Of a DNA stretch of 64,000 nucleotides, positions 25,838-34,498 are shown one piece after another. The notes under the pieces were generated by a model. It saw only the letters and a program-made list of their open reading frames with translations. It was not told where the DNA came from and did not search any database. The stretch comes from Arthrobacter citreus. GTDB taxonomy: Bacteria > Actinomycetota > Actinomycetes > Actinomycetales > Micrococcaceae. Position numbers and translations under genes: made by a program. Each line of letters starts with the position of its first letter. The first letter of the stretch is position 1. The stretch lies in assembly GCF_038405225.1 (NCBI RefSeq), contig NZ_CP151657.1:682001-746000 (forward strand), written 5' to 3'.

Positions 25838-26779
25838 CTACTTCTTGCGGGTTTTCGGATCCAGGGCCTCGCGCAGGGACTCGCCCAGCAGTGTGAAGCC
25901 CAGCGCCGTGATGGCGATGCAGATACCCGGCAGGAACGCCAGCTGCGGCGCCACCGCCAGTTCATTCTGCGCGTAGGTGAGCATGCGTCCCCACTCGGCG
26001 GTCTGCGGCTTGCCGCCGCCCAGTCCGAGGAAGGACAGCGCGGCTGCGTCGATGACGGCGGTGGCCAGGGTCAGGGTGCCCTGGACAATAACCGGACCCA
26101 TGCTGTTGGGCAGCAAATGGCTCATGGTGATGGTCCGCCGGCTCAGCCCCAGGGACTGCGCGGAGAGGATGTAGTCGGCGCTGCGCTGGGAAATCATGGA
26201 GGAGCGCAGGAGGCGGGCGAAAATGGGCACCTGCGATACCCCGATGGCGATCATGATCGCGTAGGTGTTCTGCCCCAGGATGGCGGCGATGCTCACAGCC
26301 AGCAGCAGGTTCGGCACGGAGAGCAGGATGTCCACAAAGCGCATGATGACGTTGTCCACCCAACCGCCCAACCCGCCTGCGATGACGCCGAGCAGCATGC
26401 CGCCCGCGAGTCCGAGAGCGGTGGAGACAATACCGATGATCAGCGACGCACGTGCGCCCCAGATCAACTTGGAGAGGACATCGCCGCCAAAGCGGTCCAG
26501 GCCCAGCGGGTACTCGGCAATCTCGCCGGGTCCGGGGATGGACGTGGGCGTGATTTCGGTCCGGCCGGGGAGGGCGTCGCCGCCGAACGGTGCCAGCAGC
26601 GGGGCCAACAGGGCAACCAGGATGAACACCCCGACAATGACGGCTCCGGCGATTGCCGCCGGGTTGCGCTTCAGCCGGTCAAAGGCGGACCTCCACATGC
26701 CGCTGCCGCGGGTGTCCACCTGCACGGGCTCGTCCGGACGAACTGCGCCGCCGGGCGCCGGCGGGAGAATCGTACTCAT
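25838..26779 (-). CDS. ABC transporter permease, DppC type
   Basis: A 313-residue permease with an N-terminal OppC-type segment (FDRLKRNPAAIAGAVIV) and the EAA loop in the binding-protein-dependent transport domain. Overlaps the upstream DppB-like stop by 4 nt (ATGA), so both subunits are translated together. It forms the channel with the DppB-like partner. Confidence 0.92.
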   Translation of the reverse strand: MSTILPPAPGGAVRPDEPVQVDTRGSGMWRSAFDRLKRNPAAIAGAVIVGVFILVALLAPLLAPFGGDALPGRTEITPTSIPGPGEIAEYPLGLDRFGGDVLSKLIWGARASLIIGIVSTALGLAGGMLLGVIAGGLGGWVDNVIMRFVDILLSVPNLLLAVSIAAILGQNTYAIMIAIGVSQVPIFARLLRSSMISQRSADYILSAQSLGLSRRTITMSHLLPNSMGPVIVQGTLTLATAVIDAAALSFLGLGGGKPQTAEWGRMLTYAQNELAVAPQLAFLPGICIAITALGFTLLGESLREALDPKTRKK

Positions 26780-27780
26780 TGAACCCTCACCCTCGGGTCG
26801 ATAAAGCCGTAGGAAATGTCAACGATCAGGTTGATCAGTGAATACGCTATGGCGATGAAAATGATGAATCCCTGCAGGACCGGATAGTCCAGGTTGAAAA
26901 TGGCGTCACGAAGGAACCGCCCCACGCCGCTGAAGGCGAAGACGGTTTCGGTCAGCACCGCGCCGGAGATCAGCAGGCCGGTCTGCAGGCCAATGGTCGT
27001 GGTCACGGGAAGCATGGCGTTGCGCAGCACAAAGCGGCCGCGGATGGTCTTTTCCATCAGGCCCTTGGCGCGGGCGGTGCGGACATAGTCGGCGCCCTGG
27101 ACCTCCAGCACCGAAGCACGGGTAATGCGCACGATGATGGCCAGCGGAATGGTGCCAAGCGCAATTCCCGGAAGGACCAGGTGCATGACCGCATCCCAGG
27201 AAGCGTCCCATTCCCGGGTCAACAGCCCGTCAAGGACATAGAAGTCAGTGACGTGAGTGGCATCGATGCGGGGATCCTGCCTGCCGTCCGGGGGAAACAC
27301 CGGAAGCTGGATGGCCAGCAGCCACTTGAGGATGAAGGCCAGGAAGAACACCGGCACCGTGATGCCCAGCAGCGACAGCACCACCGAGGAATGGTCCCAG
27401 AAGCGGCCATAGTGGGTGGCGGCAAGGTATCCGAGCGGGATGCCGATGCCGATGGCGAAGATCAGTGCCACCACTGCCAGTTCCAGCGTGGCCGGGAAAC
27501 GGGTGGCGAATTCTTCCAGGACCGGACGCCCGGTCACGATCGAGGTGCCAAAATCACCCCGCAGAAGCTTGCCGACGTAGGTGAAGTACTGCTCGATGAG
27601 GGGCCGGTCGAAACCGTAGGCCGCGTTGATCGCTGCGACGGCGTCAGGGGTGGCCTTGTCTCCGAGGAGGGCCGTGGCCGGACCACCGGGCAGGTTGCGC
27701 ACCCACACGAACAAAAGGATGGACAGCCCGATAAGGGTGGGAATCAGCATGAGAAGGCGTTTGCCGATGACTTGCAGCAC
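26776..27780 (-). CDS. ABC transporter permease, DppB type
   Basis: A 334-residue permease: N-terminal OppB segment (VIGKRLLMLIPTLIGLSILLF), six helices, and the EAA-type loop near DYVRTARAKGL. It lies 99 nt downstream of binding protein 2 and overlaps the DppC-like gene. The order SBP-permease-permease on the minus strand is a standard dipeptide/oligopeptide operon, except that its ATPase is on the other strand. Confidence 0.92.
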   Translation of the reverse strand: MLQVIGKRLLMLIPTLIGLSILLFVWVRNLPGGPATALLGDKATPDAVAAINAAYGFDRPLIEQYFTYVGKLLRGDFGTSIVTGRPVLEEFATRFPATLELAVVALIFAIGIGIPLGYLAATHYGRFWDHSSVVLSLLGITVPVFFLAFILKWLLAIQLPVFPPDGRQDPRIDATHVTDFYVLDGLLTREWDASWDAVMHLVLPGIALGTIPLAIIVRITRASVLEVQGADYVRTARAKGLMEKTIRGRFVLRNAMLPVTTTIGLQTGLLISGAVLTETVFAFSGVGRFLRDAIFNLDYPVLQGFIIFIAIAYSLINLIVDISYGFIDPRVRVQ

Positions 27781-27879
27781 AGATGTCCTTTCTCAGCGGG
27801 GAAAACCAAGCTGGAGGAGAAGGGGGAGAGGACAGAAAGCGGGCCGGGGCGTCCCGTAGGAACCCCGGCCCGCGTGCTG

Positions 27880-29577
27880 CTACTTGGTGAGTTTGATCTT
27901 GTTGAACACTTCGTCGTTAACCGGGCTGGCGGGGTAGGACTCCACGCGCTCGGCGAAGGCCAGCGAAGGTGCGGGATGAGCCAGCGGTACGGCCGGGACA
28001 AACTGTGCAATGTCCTCGTTGATCTGCTCGTACAGCGGGGTCTGCTCCTCCAGGCTGCTCACCTGGCGGGCTTCTTCGAGGGCGTTGAAGATCTCCGGGT
28101 TGTTGAAGCCGAATTCGGGCTTCTCTCCGCCGAAGAACACGCCAACAAAGTTGTCGGTGTCGTTGTAGTCGCCGGTCCAGCCCAGCAGGTGAATGCCGTG
28201 GTCTTCGGAAACCTGCACGCGGTCGAGGTAGTCCGGGGACCACTTGTTCGGCTGCGGGTTGACCTTGATGCCAACCTCTTCAAGCTGGGCGGTGATGTTG
28301 GTGTAGACCTGCTCCGGGGTGGGCATGTACGGACGCGAAACACCGGTCGGGTAGTTGAAGTCCACCGTGAAGCCGTCGGGGTAGCCGGCCTCGGCAAGCA
28401 GCGACTTGGCCTTTTCCGGGTCGTACTCGTACTCGGTGACGTCCTCGTTGTAGCCGTTGACGACGTCGGGAATGAACTGGCTGGCCACCTTGGTGCCCTC
28501 GGGCAGCGTCTGGTCAACCAGGGCCTGCTTGTCGATGGCGTGGGCGATCGCCTGGCGGACCAGCGGATCCGAGAGCTCTTCCACCTTCTGGTTCATGCCC
28601 AGGTACAGGATGGTGAACGGCTCGCGGGCCATCACGTTGTACCCGGCGTCAGCCAGGGACTCGGTGTCGGCCGGTGCCACCAGGTCGTAGCCGTCAATGG
28701 TGCCGGCCTCCAGCGACTGGCGCCGAGAGTTGGGATCGTCGATGACGCGGAAGATGATGTCGGTGACCTGGCCCTGCTCGCCCCAGTAGTCCTCGTAGGC
28801 GGAGAGGGTGATCTGGTTGCCCACTTCCCAGGCGTCGAACTTGAACGGACCGGTGCCGGTGGGGTGGCCCTTGGCGTACTCGCTCAGGGTCGGAGCCTCA
28901 GCCGTGCCGGAGGCGGCGTTGGCATCGAACTCCTCCATCGCCGCCGGGCTCTGCATGGCGAAGGCCGGGAGAGAGAGCGCCGCGATGAATCCGGCAAACG
29001 GCTTGGCCAGTGTCACTACCGCTTCAGTGTCGCCGGTGGCTTCGCAGGACTCGTACGTGGCGGTCTCCGGTGAATCGGAGAAGCCCTTGAAGAGCTTGCT
29101 GTAGTAGTAGGCCAGGCTTTCTTCCTGCTGGATCCCGGTGAAGTTGTACCAGCGGTCAAAGTTGGCGCAGACTGCCTCGGCGTTGAACTCCGTGCCGTCA
29201 TGGAAGGTGACGCCTTCCTCCAGCGCGAAGGTGTAGGTCAGTGCGTCCTCGGACGTTTCCCAGGACTTGGCCAGCAGCGGCTCCGGATCAGCGGTGCCCG
29301 CTTTCACGCCAACGAGGCCCTCGAAGATCTGGCGGCTGACGCGGAAGGACTCGCCGTCGGAGGCGAAGGCCGGGTCAAGCGACTTGGGGTCCGAGGACGC
29401 CGCGAAAACAAAGGTTCCGTCCACGTCGGAGGAGGCACCGGCGTCGCCGGTCCCCTCCTCGCGCTCGCTCTGGGCACAGCCGGAAAGGATCAGGGCGCTG
29501 AGGGCAATTCCTGCCGTGAGCGCAGCAGCCCGCCGCGGTGGGCGTCCGCCGTTCTTGGTTCGGCCAGCAAATGACAT
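27880..29577 (-). CDS. Oligopeptide/dipeptide ABC transporter substrate-binding lipoprotein 2
   Basis: A 565-residue family 5 binding protein exported by Sec with a lipobox (ALILSGC). After an acidic Ser-rich linker come the usual family segments (LDPAFASDGE, VTFHDGTEF, AVCANFDRWYNF). The ATG at 29577 has AGAGGAG upstream; the reading frame extends to 29748, but the extra residues have no signal-peptide character. It leads the operon with the two permeases. The dyad cluster at 29635-29662 upstream is a likely operator. Confidence 0.92.
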   Translation of the reverse strand: MSFAGRTKNGGRPPRRAAALTAGIALSALILSGCAQSEREEGTGDAGASSDVDGTFVFAASSDPKSLDPAFASDGESFRVSRQIFEGLVGVKAGTADPEPLLAKSWETSEDALTYTFALEEGVTFHDGTEFNAEAVCANFDRWYNFTGIQQEESLAYYYSKLFKGFSDSPETATYESCEATGDTEAVVTLAKPFAGFIAALSLPAFAMQSPAAMEEFDANAASGTAEAPTLSEYAKGHPTGTGPFKFDAWEVGNQITLSAYEDYWGEQGQVTDIIFRVIDDPNSRRQSLEAGTIDGYDLVAPADTESLADAGYNVMAREPFTILYLGMNQKVEELSDPLVRQAIAHAIDKQALVDQTLPEGTKVASQFIPDVVNGYNEDVTEYEYDPEKAKSLLAEAGYPDGFTVDFNYPTGVSRPYMPTPEQVYTNITAQLEEVGIKVNPQPNKWSPDYLDRVQVSEDHGIHLLGWTGDYNDTDNFVGVFFGGEKPEFGFNNPEIFNALEEARQVSSLEEQTPLYEQINEDIAQFVPAVPLAHPAPSLAFAERVESYPASPVNDEVFNKIKLTK

Positions 29578-29634
29578 GGTTCTAACTCCTCTGGGGCGAG
29601 TGTTACCCGTGCAAACGGCGGGCACCGCGTGGTC

Positions 29635-29662
29635 TGTGTCATCCGATGTGTCGTATGACACA
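29635..29662. promoter_or_regulatory. Overlapping dyads upstream of binding protein 2
   Basis: TGTGTCAT (29635-29642) pairs with ATGACACA (29655-29662), and TGTGTC (29647-29652) pairs with GACACA (29657-29662). So two direct TGTGTC sites 12 bp apart face one inverted site, typical of a repressor bound on consecutive faces, 58 bp before the start. Confidence 0.5.
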
Positions 29663-29748
29663 CAAACATATGGACAGAGCCTAATGGTTAGCTGTGGATC
29701 TGTAGGCATTGAGGCTCCCGGCGGCGCGGTCACAATTTGGTCACGCAA

Positions 29749-29781
29749 AAGGCGGACGTTCCCGGTGGGAACGTCCGCCTT
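29749..29781 (-). terminator. Terminator of the fasciclin gene
   Basis: 15-bp perfect stem AAGGCGGACGTTCCC / GGGAACGTCCGCCTT with a 3-nt loop, followed on the minus strand by TTTTGCG. Confidence 0.85.
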
Positions 29782-29828
29782 ATCGCTGATTCGGGCTGCC
29801 GGCGGTGCCGGGCTTTACCAGAGGTGGG

Positions 29829-30524
29829 TTACATGGCGGGCATCAGGACGGTGTCCAGCAGGTAGACCGTGGCGTTCTTGGTCTGGACGCCGCCGCAGAC
29901 GACGGCGGAATCGTCAACCATGAGGCTGTCGCCGGAGCCGGTGACCTCAACCTCGCCACCGTTGACCGTGGCGTACATGCCCGAGAGCTCATCAGGGGTC
30001 ATCTGGCCGGGAACCACGTGGTAGGTCAGGATGCTGGAGAGCAGGTCAGGATCGGTCTTCAGGGTCTCGATGGTGGCCGGATCCAGCTTGGCGAAGGCGT
30101 CATCGGTGGGTGCGAAGACCGTGAACTCGGAGCCGTTCAGCGTATCCACCAGGTTGACATCGGGGTTCAGCTGGCCGGAGACCGCTGCGGTCAAGGTGGT
30201 CAGCATCGGGTTGTTCGATGCGGCGGTGGCAACCGGGTCCAGGGACATTCCCTCGATCGAGCCGGCTCCATCAGGAACAGCCGCTGCGTAGTCCGCGCAG
30301 CTGGCGCCGACGAGGTTGGCGGCGGGATCGGCGCTCATGGATTCCGTTGCGTCGGGGCTCATGGACTCCGAAGCCGACGGCGACATGCTGGACTCCGAGG
30401 CCATTCCCGATTCGGAGCTGTCGGAGGAGCTCTCGGTGGAGTCGGTGCTGCAGGCAGCCATGCCCAGCATGGAGACGGCGGCGATTCCGAGGATGGAAAT
30501 GTTCCGGCGGGTCTTGAAAGCCAT
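29829..30524 (-). CDS. Fasciclin-domain surface lipoprotein (MPT70-like)
   Basis: A 231-residue protein: basic N-terminus, hydrophobic core and lipobox GMAAC; a Ser/Met/Glu-rich linker (about residues 26-65); and one fasciclin (FAS1) domain, recognised by [17 protein letters not shown] and [10 protein letters not shown]. It should be anchored to the outer face of the membrane, perhaps in adhesion. A 19-bp palindrome lies upstream of the start (30546-30564). Confidence 0.9.
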   Translation of the reverse strand: MAFKTRRNISILGIAAVSMLGMAACSTDSTESSSDSSESGMASESSMSPSASESMSPDATESMSADPAANLVGASCADYAAAVPDGAGSIEGMSLDPVATAASNNPMLTTLTAAVSGQLNPDVNLVDTLNGSEFTVFAPTDDAFAKLDPATIETLKTDPDLLSSILTYHVVPGQMTPDELSGMYATVNGGEVEVTGSGDSLMVDDSAVVCGGVQTKNATVYLLDTVLMPAM

Positions 30525-30545
30525 GGTGTTTCTCCTTCTGGCGAG

Positions 30546-30564
30546 GGTCCCGCCCGGCGGGACC
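30546..30564. promoter_or_regulatory. Palindrome upstream of the fasciclin gene
   Basis: GGTCCCGCC-C-GGCGGGACC, 9-bp arms, 22 bp before the start codon. It may be an operator or a stem in the 5' leader. The rest of 30525-30754 holds nothing else that can be named. Confidence 0.45.
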
Positions 30565-30754
30565 TCGTGGTTGGTATGAACACCTCTTGGTGCGAGGTCT
30601 CAGAAGGTCTTCGGCTCAGCTCCGGAACCGGATGGGTTGGGAGTGGAAAAGATTTTGACCCACGTCACAGCGCACGTATCCGCTGCCGGATCTGCCGGAC
30701 ATCCATCGGGTCCAGGAATCCCACGACCGGCGGCCGCCGGCCCGGGCAAAAGAA

Positions 30755-30782
30755 AACACCCCGGTCCGAAGACCGGGGTGTT
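30755..30782 (-). terminator. Terminator of tRNA-Leu
   Basis: 12-bp perfect stem AACACCCCGGTC / GACCGGGGTGTT with CGAA loop; on the minus strand it is followed by TTCTTTTG. Confidence 0.85.
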
Positions 30783-30828
30783 ACCTATGCCGCGACTCAT
30801 CCGGAAACGGGAGTCCGACTCATTCCAA

Positions 30829-30913
<85 letters not shown>

Positions 30914-30979
30914 TCAGGTTGTCACTGCCGCGAAATTTCCGCGAAAAGGCACAAAACCAGCCTCCAGTGTACCCGAGTT

Positions 30980-31447
30980 TCAGGCCAGTCCGAGATCACG
31001 CTCCAGCTTGGCAACGTGCCCGGTGGCCTTCACGTTGTACTGGGCCAGGGAAACGGCGCCTTCGGGGTCCACCACCACGGTCGAGCGGATCAGACCCTCG
31101 TAGGTCTTGCCGTAGTTTTTCTTCTCGCCCCATGCTCCATAGGCTTCGGCCACGGCATGGTCGGGGTCGGAGAGCAGCGGGAAGTTGAGGTGTTCGGCCT
31201 CCGCGAATTTCTCCAGCTTGGGGATCGGGTCGGGGGAGACCCCGACGACGGCGTACCCGGCATCCTGGAGCGTGTTCAGGTTGTCCCGGAAGTCACAGGC
31301 CTGGGTGGTGCAGCCGGGAGTCGCCGCTGCGGGGTAGAAGTACACGATGGTGCTGCGGCCCCGGAAATCGGAGAGCGATACGGACGCGGAGTCGGTGGCC
31401 GGAAGAGTGAAATCAGGGGCTTTTTCACCGGGGGACAGGCGGGGCAT
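30980..31447 (-). CDS. bcp: Thiol peroxidase, Bcp/PrxQ type peroxiredoxin
   Basis: A 155-residue thioredoxin-fold peroxidase. The active-site motif PGCTTQACDFRD includes both the peroxidatic Cys and the second Cys five residues later (PrxQ type with an intramolecular disulfide). It reduces H2O2 and organic hydroperoxides in the cytoplasm. AAGGAGA lies 6 nt before the ATG at 31447. It follows no operon partner. Confidence 0.94.
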   Translation of the reverse strand: MPRLSPGEKAPDFTLPATDSASVSLSDFRGRSTIVYFYPAAATPGCTTQACDFRDNLNTLQDAGYAVVGVSPDPIPKLEKFAEAEHLNFPLLSDPDHAVAEAYGAWGEKKNYGKTYEGLIRSTVVVDPEGAVSLAQYNVKATGHVAKLERDLGLA

Positions 31448-31592
31448 AGGTCTCTCCTTGGTATCAATGGGCGATCCGGCTGTGTCACAGCGCGACAGCG
31501 CGCGGCCTAGGTGGCTATCCTAGTATGTGGTGGATTTGTAGGTTATCCGATCGGCCATCAAATCCTCACAGTGAAAGGAAGAGTCCTCTTTT

Positions 31593-32144
31593 ATGCCCGA
31601 TATGGAGCACTGGCCCACGGGTCGCCTGTTGTCGACGGCGGCACGCCTGGTCGAACACGCCTGGAATGAAAGGCTTGTCCGCATTGGCGTCACCCATGCC
31701 GGAGTGATCGCGCTGGGAGTCCTGGATTCCCAGGGTCCAATGACGCAGGCGCATCTGGCGCAGCTTGTCCGGGTTCAGGCCCAGACAATGGGTAAAACCC
31801 TCTCGCGGCTCGAGGCCCACGGTCACGTGGCGCGGGTTCGCAATGATCTGGACAGACGAAGCCACATGGTCTCCATCACCCCGCAGGGAGTGGAGGCGCT
31901 GCGCGAAGCCCAAAATATCGAGCGCACCCTGATTGAGGGCGGCGAGCTGATGTCCGAGGCACTTCGCGGGCAGCTGCGCAACGTCATCAGGGAGCTGGGA
32001 AACCCCCGCTGGCAGCTTGCCGTGGATGTTCCCGGGCTGCCTATTCCCGTTGTCCCTGCCGAGGAAATTGTCGGGGCTCCGACGCCGGAAGAAACTCCTG
32101 CCGGGGACGCTGGCACCGAAGCCGCGAAAACCGAGAGCGCCTAG
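31593..32144 (+). CDS. MarR family transcriptional regulator
   Basis: A 183-residue MarR protein with a winged-helix core (MTQAHLAQLVRVQAQTMGKTL, wing RVRNDLDRRSHMVSITPQG) and a 35-residue acidic, Pro/Thr-rich C-terminal tail (PTPEETPAGD) not typical of the family. It is divergent from bcp across a 145-bp gap, so it may regulate the peroxidase, possibly sensing oxidants, but that is only positional. AAAGGAAGAG precedes the ATG. Confidence 0.87.
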   Translation: MPDMEHWPTGRLLSTAARLVEHAWNERLVRIGVTHAGVIALGVLDSQGPMTQAHLAQLVRVQAQTMGKTLSRLEAHGHVARVRNDLDRRSHMVSITPQGVEALREAQNIERTLIEGGELMSEALRGQLRNVIRELGNPRWQLAVDVPGLPIPVVPAEEIVGAPTPEETPAGDAGTEAAKTESA

Positions 32145-32164
32145 CCCGGAGCAAAATCATTGTA

Positions 32165-32200
32165 AAAAGAGGCACGTCCCCGCCGGGGCGTGCCTCTTTT
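32165..32200 (+). terminator. Terminator of the MarR gene
   Basis: 12-bp stem AAAAGAGGCACG / CGTGCCTCTTTT, with an inner CCCC/GGGG, ending in TTTT. Confidence 0.9.
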
Positions 32201-32268
32201 GCAGTTGAGGGGCGGTTCTTCCGCCGTTCAGGTCTTCCGCCTTTCAGGGCGGACACCCTGCGCACAAC

Positions 32269-32312
32269 AAAAAGGAGCGGCTTCGCCGGTTTTCACCGGG
32301 CTAAGCCGCTCC
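32269..32312 (-). terminator. Terminator of tRNA-Lys copy 1
   Basis: 10-bp stem GGAGCGGCTT / AAGCCGCTCC; the minus strand continues TTTTTGTT. Confidence 0.85.
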
Positions 32313-32317
32313 CTGCT

Positions 32318-32393
32318 TGGTGCACCCCCCGGGACTTGAACCCGGAACCCTCTGATTAAGAGTCAGATGCTCTGCCAATTGAGCTAGAGGTGC
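32318..32393 (-). tRNA. tRNA-Lys (anticodon CTT), copy 1
   Basis: 76 nt with encoded CCA. Acceptor stem GCACCTC / GGGGTGC (one G-T pair), anticodon stem TCTGA / TCAGA around loop CTCTTAA (anticodon CTT), T-loop GTTCAAGTC. Identical to copy 2. Confidence 0.95.
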
Positions 32394-32452
32394 ATCTGCT
32401 GCGTGTCCCTCGACGGCGGAAACCGTCAATTTGTGATCCGCAACGACAGACA

Positions 32453-32458
32453 ACACTA
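32453..32458 (-). promoter_or_regulatory. Candidate -10 of tRNA-Lys copy 1
   Basis: TAGTGT on the minus strand in CTGGTAGTGTTGTCTGTCG, 60 nt before the tRNA. The same block precedes copy 2 at nearly equal distance. The rest of 32394-32630 holds nothing else recognisable. Confidence 0.4.
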
Positions 32459-32630
32459 CCAGTGATTTTGATGTGACGTGAACACTTCGGGCGGTGATGG
32501 CGGAAGTGAGACGCACATCATGTCCGGAGGCCAGGTGTCCAAGGGGGAGGAAATGCCTGGGCTGCCAGGCTGGCCGCAGGCCTGGTGCGGATGCACGTGC
32601 AGGCACCTTGGCGGCAAGGGTCACCCGAGA

Positions 32631-32655
32631 CAAAAAAGAACCCCGTCCGACGGGG
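32631..32655 (-). terminator. Terminator of tRNA-Lys copy 2
   Basis: Stem CCCCGTC / GACGGGG, minus strand continuing TTCTTTTTTG. Confidence 0.85.
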
Positions 32656-32682
32656 ACTTTCGTCCTGGTCAAACGGGGTTTG

Positions 32683-32758
32683 TGGTGCACCCCCCGGGAC
32701 TTGAACCCGGAACCCTCTGATTAAGAGTCAGATGCTCTGCCAATTGAGCTAGAGGTGC
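32683..32758 (-). tRNA. tRNA-Lys (anticodon CTT), copy 2
   Basis: Identical over its 76 nt to copy 1, including the CCA, and preceded by a similar upstream block. The copies are 365 bp apart, each with its own promoter and terminator. Confidence 0.95.
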
Positions 32759-32818
32759 CTTTGTTTTGTCGGGCAGTGCGAACATTTCTGCTCGATTTGC
32801 TCTCCGCAACGACATGAA

Positions 32819-32824
32819 ACATTA
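32819..32824 (-). promoter_or_regulatory. Candidate -10 of tRNA-Lys copy 2
   Basis: TAATGT within CTGGTAATGTTTCATGTCG on the minus strand, 60 nt before the tRNA, aligning with the block in front of copy 1. Confidence 0.4.
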
Positions 32825-32869
32825 CCAGTACTTTCGGGAAAAAGAAAAATCGGCCCGATGCCGTCTCCG

Positions 32870-33310
32870 TCAGGTCTGTGCGGGGCCCGGCTGCCCCCTC
32901 CGCAGGTGCCGTCCCGGAGGAACCACCATTTCCAGCGGGCTTCCGTCCCAGGCCGAGCTGTTGTCCACCACCCAGGTCCGCTCCGGCAGGGGGTCAGCTT
33001 CGGGATCTCCCGTCTTCCCGGTTGCGGGTGCTGCGGTGGTGGATTCGGGGGCCGTGGCGGTAACGGTGTCCGGGGGAACCGGAGTGACCGGCAGGTTTCC
33101 CTGCCAGCCGGGCAGGGCGCTGGGCGGGATTCCGCCGGGTTCGGGGGAGACCACTGGAAGCTGCCCGGTTTCCGCGTCTTTGCTGCTGACCCTCAGGGCC
33201 TGGTCGACGGCGCCGTGCCGCAGCATCCGGCGCACAAGTGCGGCTGCCGCAGCACCGAAGCCTGCTGCTGAGAGAACGGCCGCCGATGTCAGCAGCGGGG
33301 AACGTTTCAC
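32870..33310 (-). CDS. Small protein with N-terminal membrane helix and Pro-rich tail, unknown
   Basis: A 146-residue protein: Lys-Arg start, one hydrophobic segment (LLTSAAVLSAAGFGAAAAAL, residues 6-25), then a Pro/Thr/Ala-rich stretch (PPSALPGW, TPVPPDTVT) and a charged C-terminus (RHLRRGQ). GTG at 33310 has GGGAAGG 8 nt upstream. No family is recognised. It is probably a single-pass or exported protein with a disordered outside part; it could also be a chance frame, as no neighbour supports it. Confidence 0.45.
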   Translation of the reverse strand: MKRSPLLTSAAVLSAAGFGAAAAALVRRMLRHGAVDQALRVSSKDAETGQLPVVSPEPGGIPPSALPGWQGNLPVTPVPPDTVTATAPESTTAAPATGKTGDPEADPLPERTWVVDNSSAWDGSPLEMVVPPGRHLRRGQPGPAQT

Positions 33311-33480
33311 GTCGTCGCCTTCCCTTGATGCCGGCGGTGCGGGCCGCCGGGTCTGTACTCCCTGAAGCGCGGGACTCCCTGGAACGCGAGCCGGAGCGGG
33401 CCTGAGGTGCGTCGTTTCTCGACGTTACGGCGGGTTCCGGTTCAGTGTCCAGAGGTGGCGTCTCCTTCGAGTCCGGACGC

Positions 33481-33486
33481 TAGGCT
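33481..33486 (+). promoter_or_regulatory. Candidate -10 box of the hydroxyacid dehydrogenase gene (leaderless type)
   Basis: TAGGCT followed by 7 nt and ATG at 33494. It supports the shorter of the two in-frame starts. Confidence 0.45.
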
Positions 33487-33493
33487 GTCAGGC

Positions 33494-34450
33494 ATGAATG
33501 AGGAATACCGCCCCGTCCGAACCATTACGCTGCCCACCGAAGAACTCCTGGAGGCCGTGAGTCCGTTGCCGGACGGCATCCGCGCCGGCGTCTGGGATGT
33601 GGTGGGGGAACCGAAAGGTCTTGAATACGGTGAGATCGACGCCGTCGTCCTGCCCTACGGCGCCGGCAGCGACTGGAAAGAGGCGCTGGACCGCGTCCCG
33701 CACCTGAAAATGCTCCAGGCCCAGTCCACGGGCTATGACGGCCTGCCCGAACTGGTGGGTCCCGACGTCGCCGTTGTCAGCGCTGCGGGTGTCCACATTG
33801 CCGGAACGGCGGAACTCGCCGTGGCACTGATGCTGGCCTCGCTCCGCGGCGTGGACACCGCGGTTCGGAACGCAGAGAGCGAAACCTGGGACAGCCGGCG
33901 CTACCCCGGGCTGGCGGACCGCCGGGTGTTGCTGGTGGGCGTCGGCGGAATTGGTGCCGCGATTGCCCAGCGGCTGGAGCCCTTCGAAGTTGAACTCACC
34001 CGGGTGGGGAGCCGTGCGCGCACCGATGAGCACGGCACCGTCCATGGTGCTGACGAACTTGTGGAGCTTGCCGGCAAGGCCGAAGTTGTGGTGGTGATAA
34101 CCCCGCTGACCGAGGCAACGCACCACCTGATCAACAAGGAGGTGCTGGCCGCGCTGCCCGATGGTGCGCTGGTGGTGAATGTTGCCCGGGGCCCCGTTGT
34201 GGACACCGAAGCGCTCACTGCCGAAGTATTGTCCGGCCGCCTGTATGCCGCGCTCGACGTCGTCGATCCCGAGCCGCTCCCGGCCGGCCATCCGCTCTGG
34301 AAGGCGCCCAACGCGCTCATCACCCCGCACGTCGGCGGCAATACTGAGGCGTTTGTGCCCCGCATCCGCAAGCTGCTTAAAGAGCAGATCGCACGGCTGG
34401 CCCGCGGCGAGGAACCTCTGAACCTGGCACGCCGCGGCCCCTGGGCCTAG
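33494..34450 (+). CDS. D-isomer-specific 2-hydroxyacid dehydrogenase
   Basis: A 318-residue NAD-dependent dehydrogenase. VLLVGVGGIGAAIAQRLE is the nucleotide-binding motif, VNVARGPVVDTEAL contains the catalytic Arg region, and LITPHVGGNT the catalytic His. It lacks the C-terminal ACT/ASB domains of the true SerA (at 40974), so it is more likely a phosphoglycerate-dehydrogenase-like, glyoxylate/hydroxypyruvate or related reductase. The start is at 33494 because of the upstream -10 box; the longer ORF adds 29 residues with no support. Confidence 0.88.
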   Translation: MNEEYRPVRTITLPTEELLEAVSPLPDGIRAGVWDVVGEPKGLEYGEIDAVVLPYGAGSDWKEALDRVPHLKMLQAQSTGYDGLPELVGPDVAVVSAAGVHIAGTAELAVALMLASLRGVDTAVRNAESETWDSRRYPGLADRRVLLVGVGGIGAAIAQRLEPFEVELTRVGSRARTDEHGTVHGADELVELAGKAEVVVVITPLTEATHHLINKEVLAALPDGALVVNVARGPVVDTEALTAEVLSGRLYAALDVVDPEPLPAGHPLWKAPNALITPHVGGNTEAFVPRIRKLLKEQIARLARGEEPLNLARRGPWA

Positions 34451-34498
34451 CTGGCTGACGCTGGCCTGGCCCGCTGACCCTGGCGTGGGCCCGCGGGC

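Noticed and set aside
27181-29073. Plus-strand frame of 630 residues opposite the DppB/SBP2 genes
   Set aside because: Shadow frame; crosses two real genes and their gap.
32301-32690. Minus-strand frame of 129 residues spanning tRNA-Lys copy 1
   Set aside because: It covers a tRNA and its terminator.
33407-33493. N-terminal extension of the hydroxyacid dehydrogenase
   Set aside because: The promoter box lies inside this stretch, and the added residues are basic and unlike the family.
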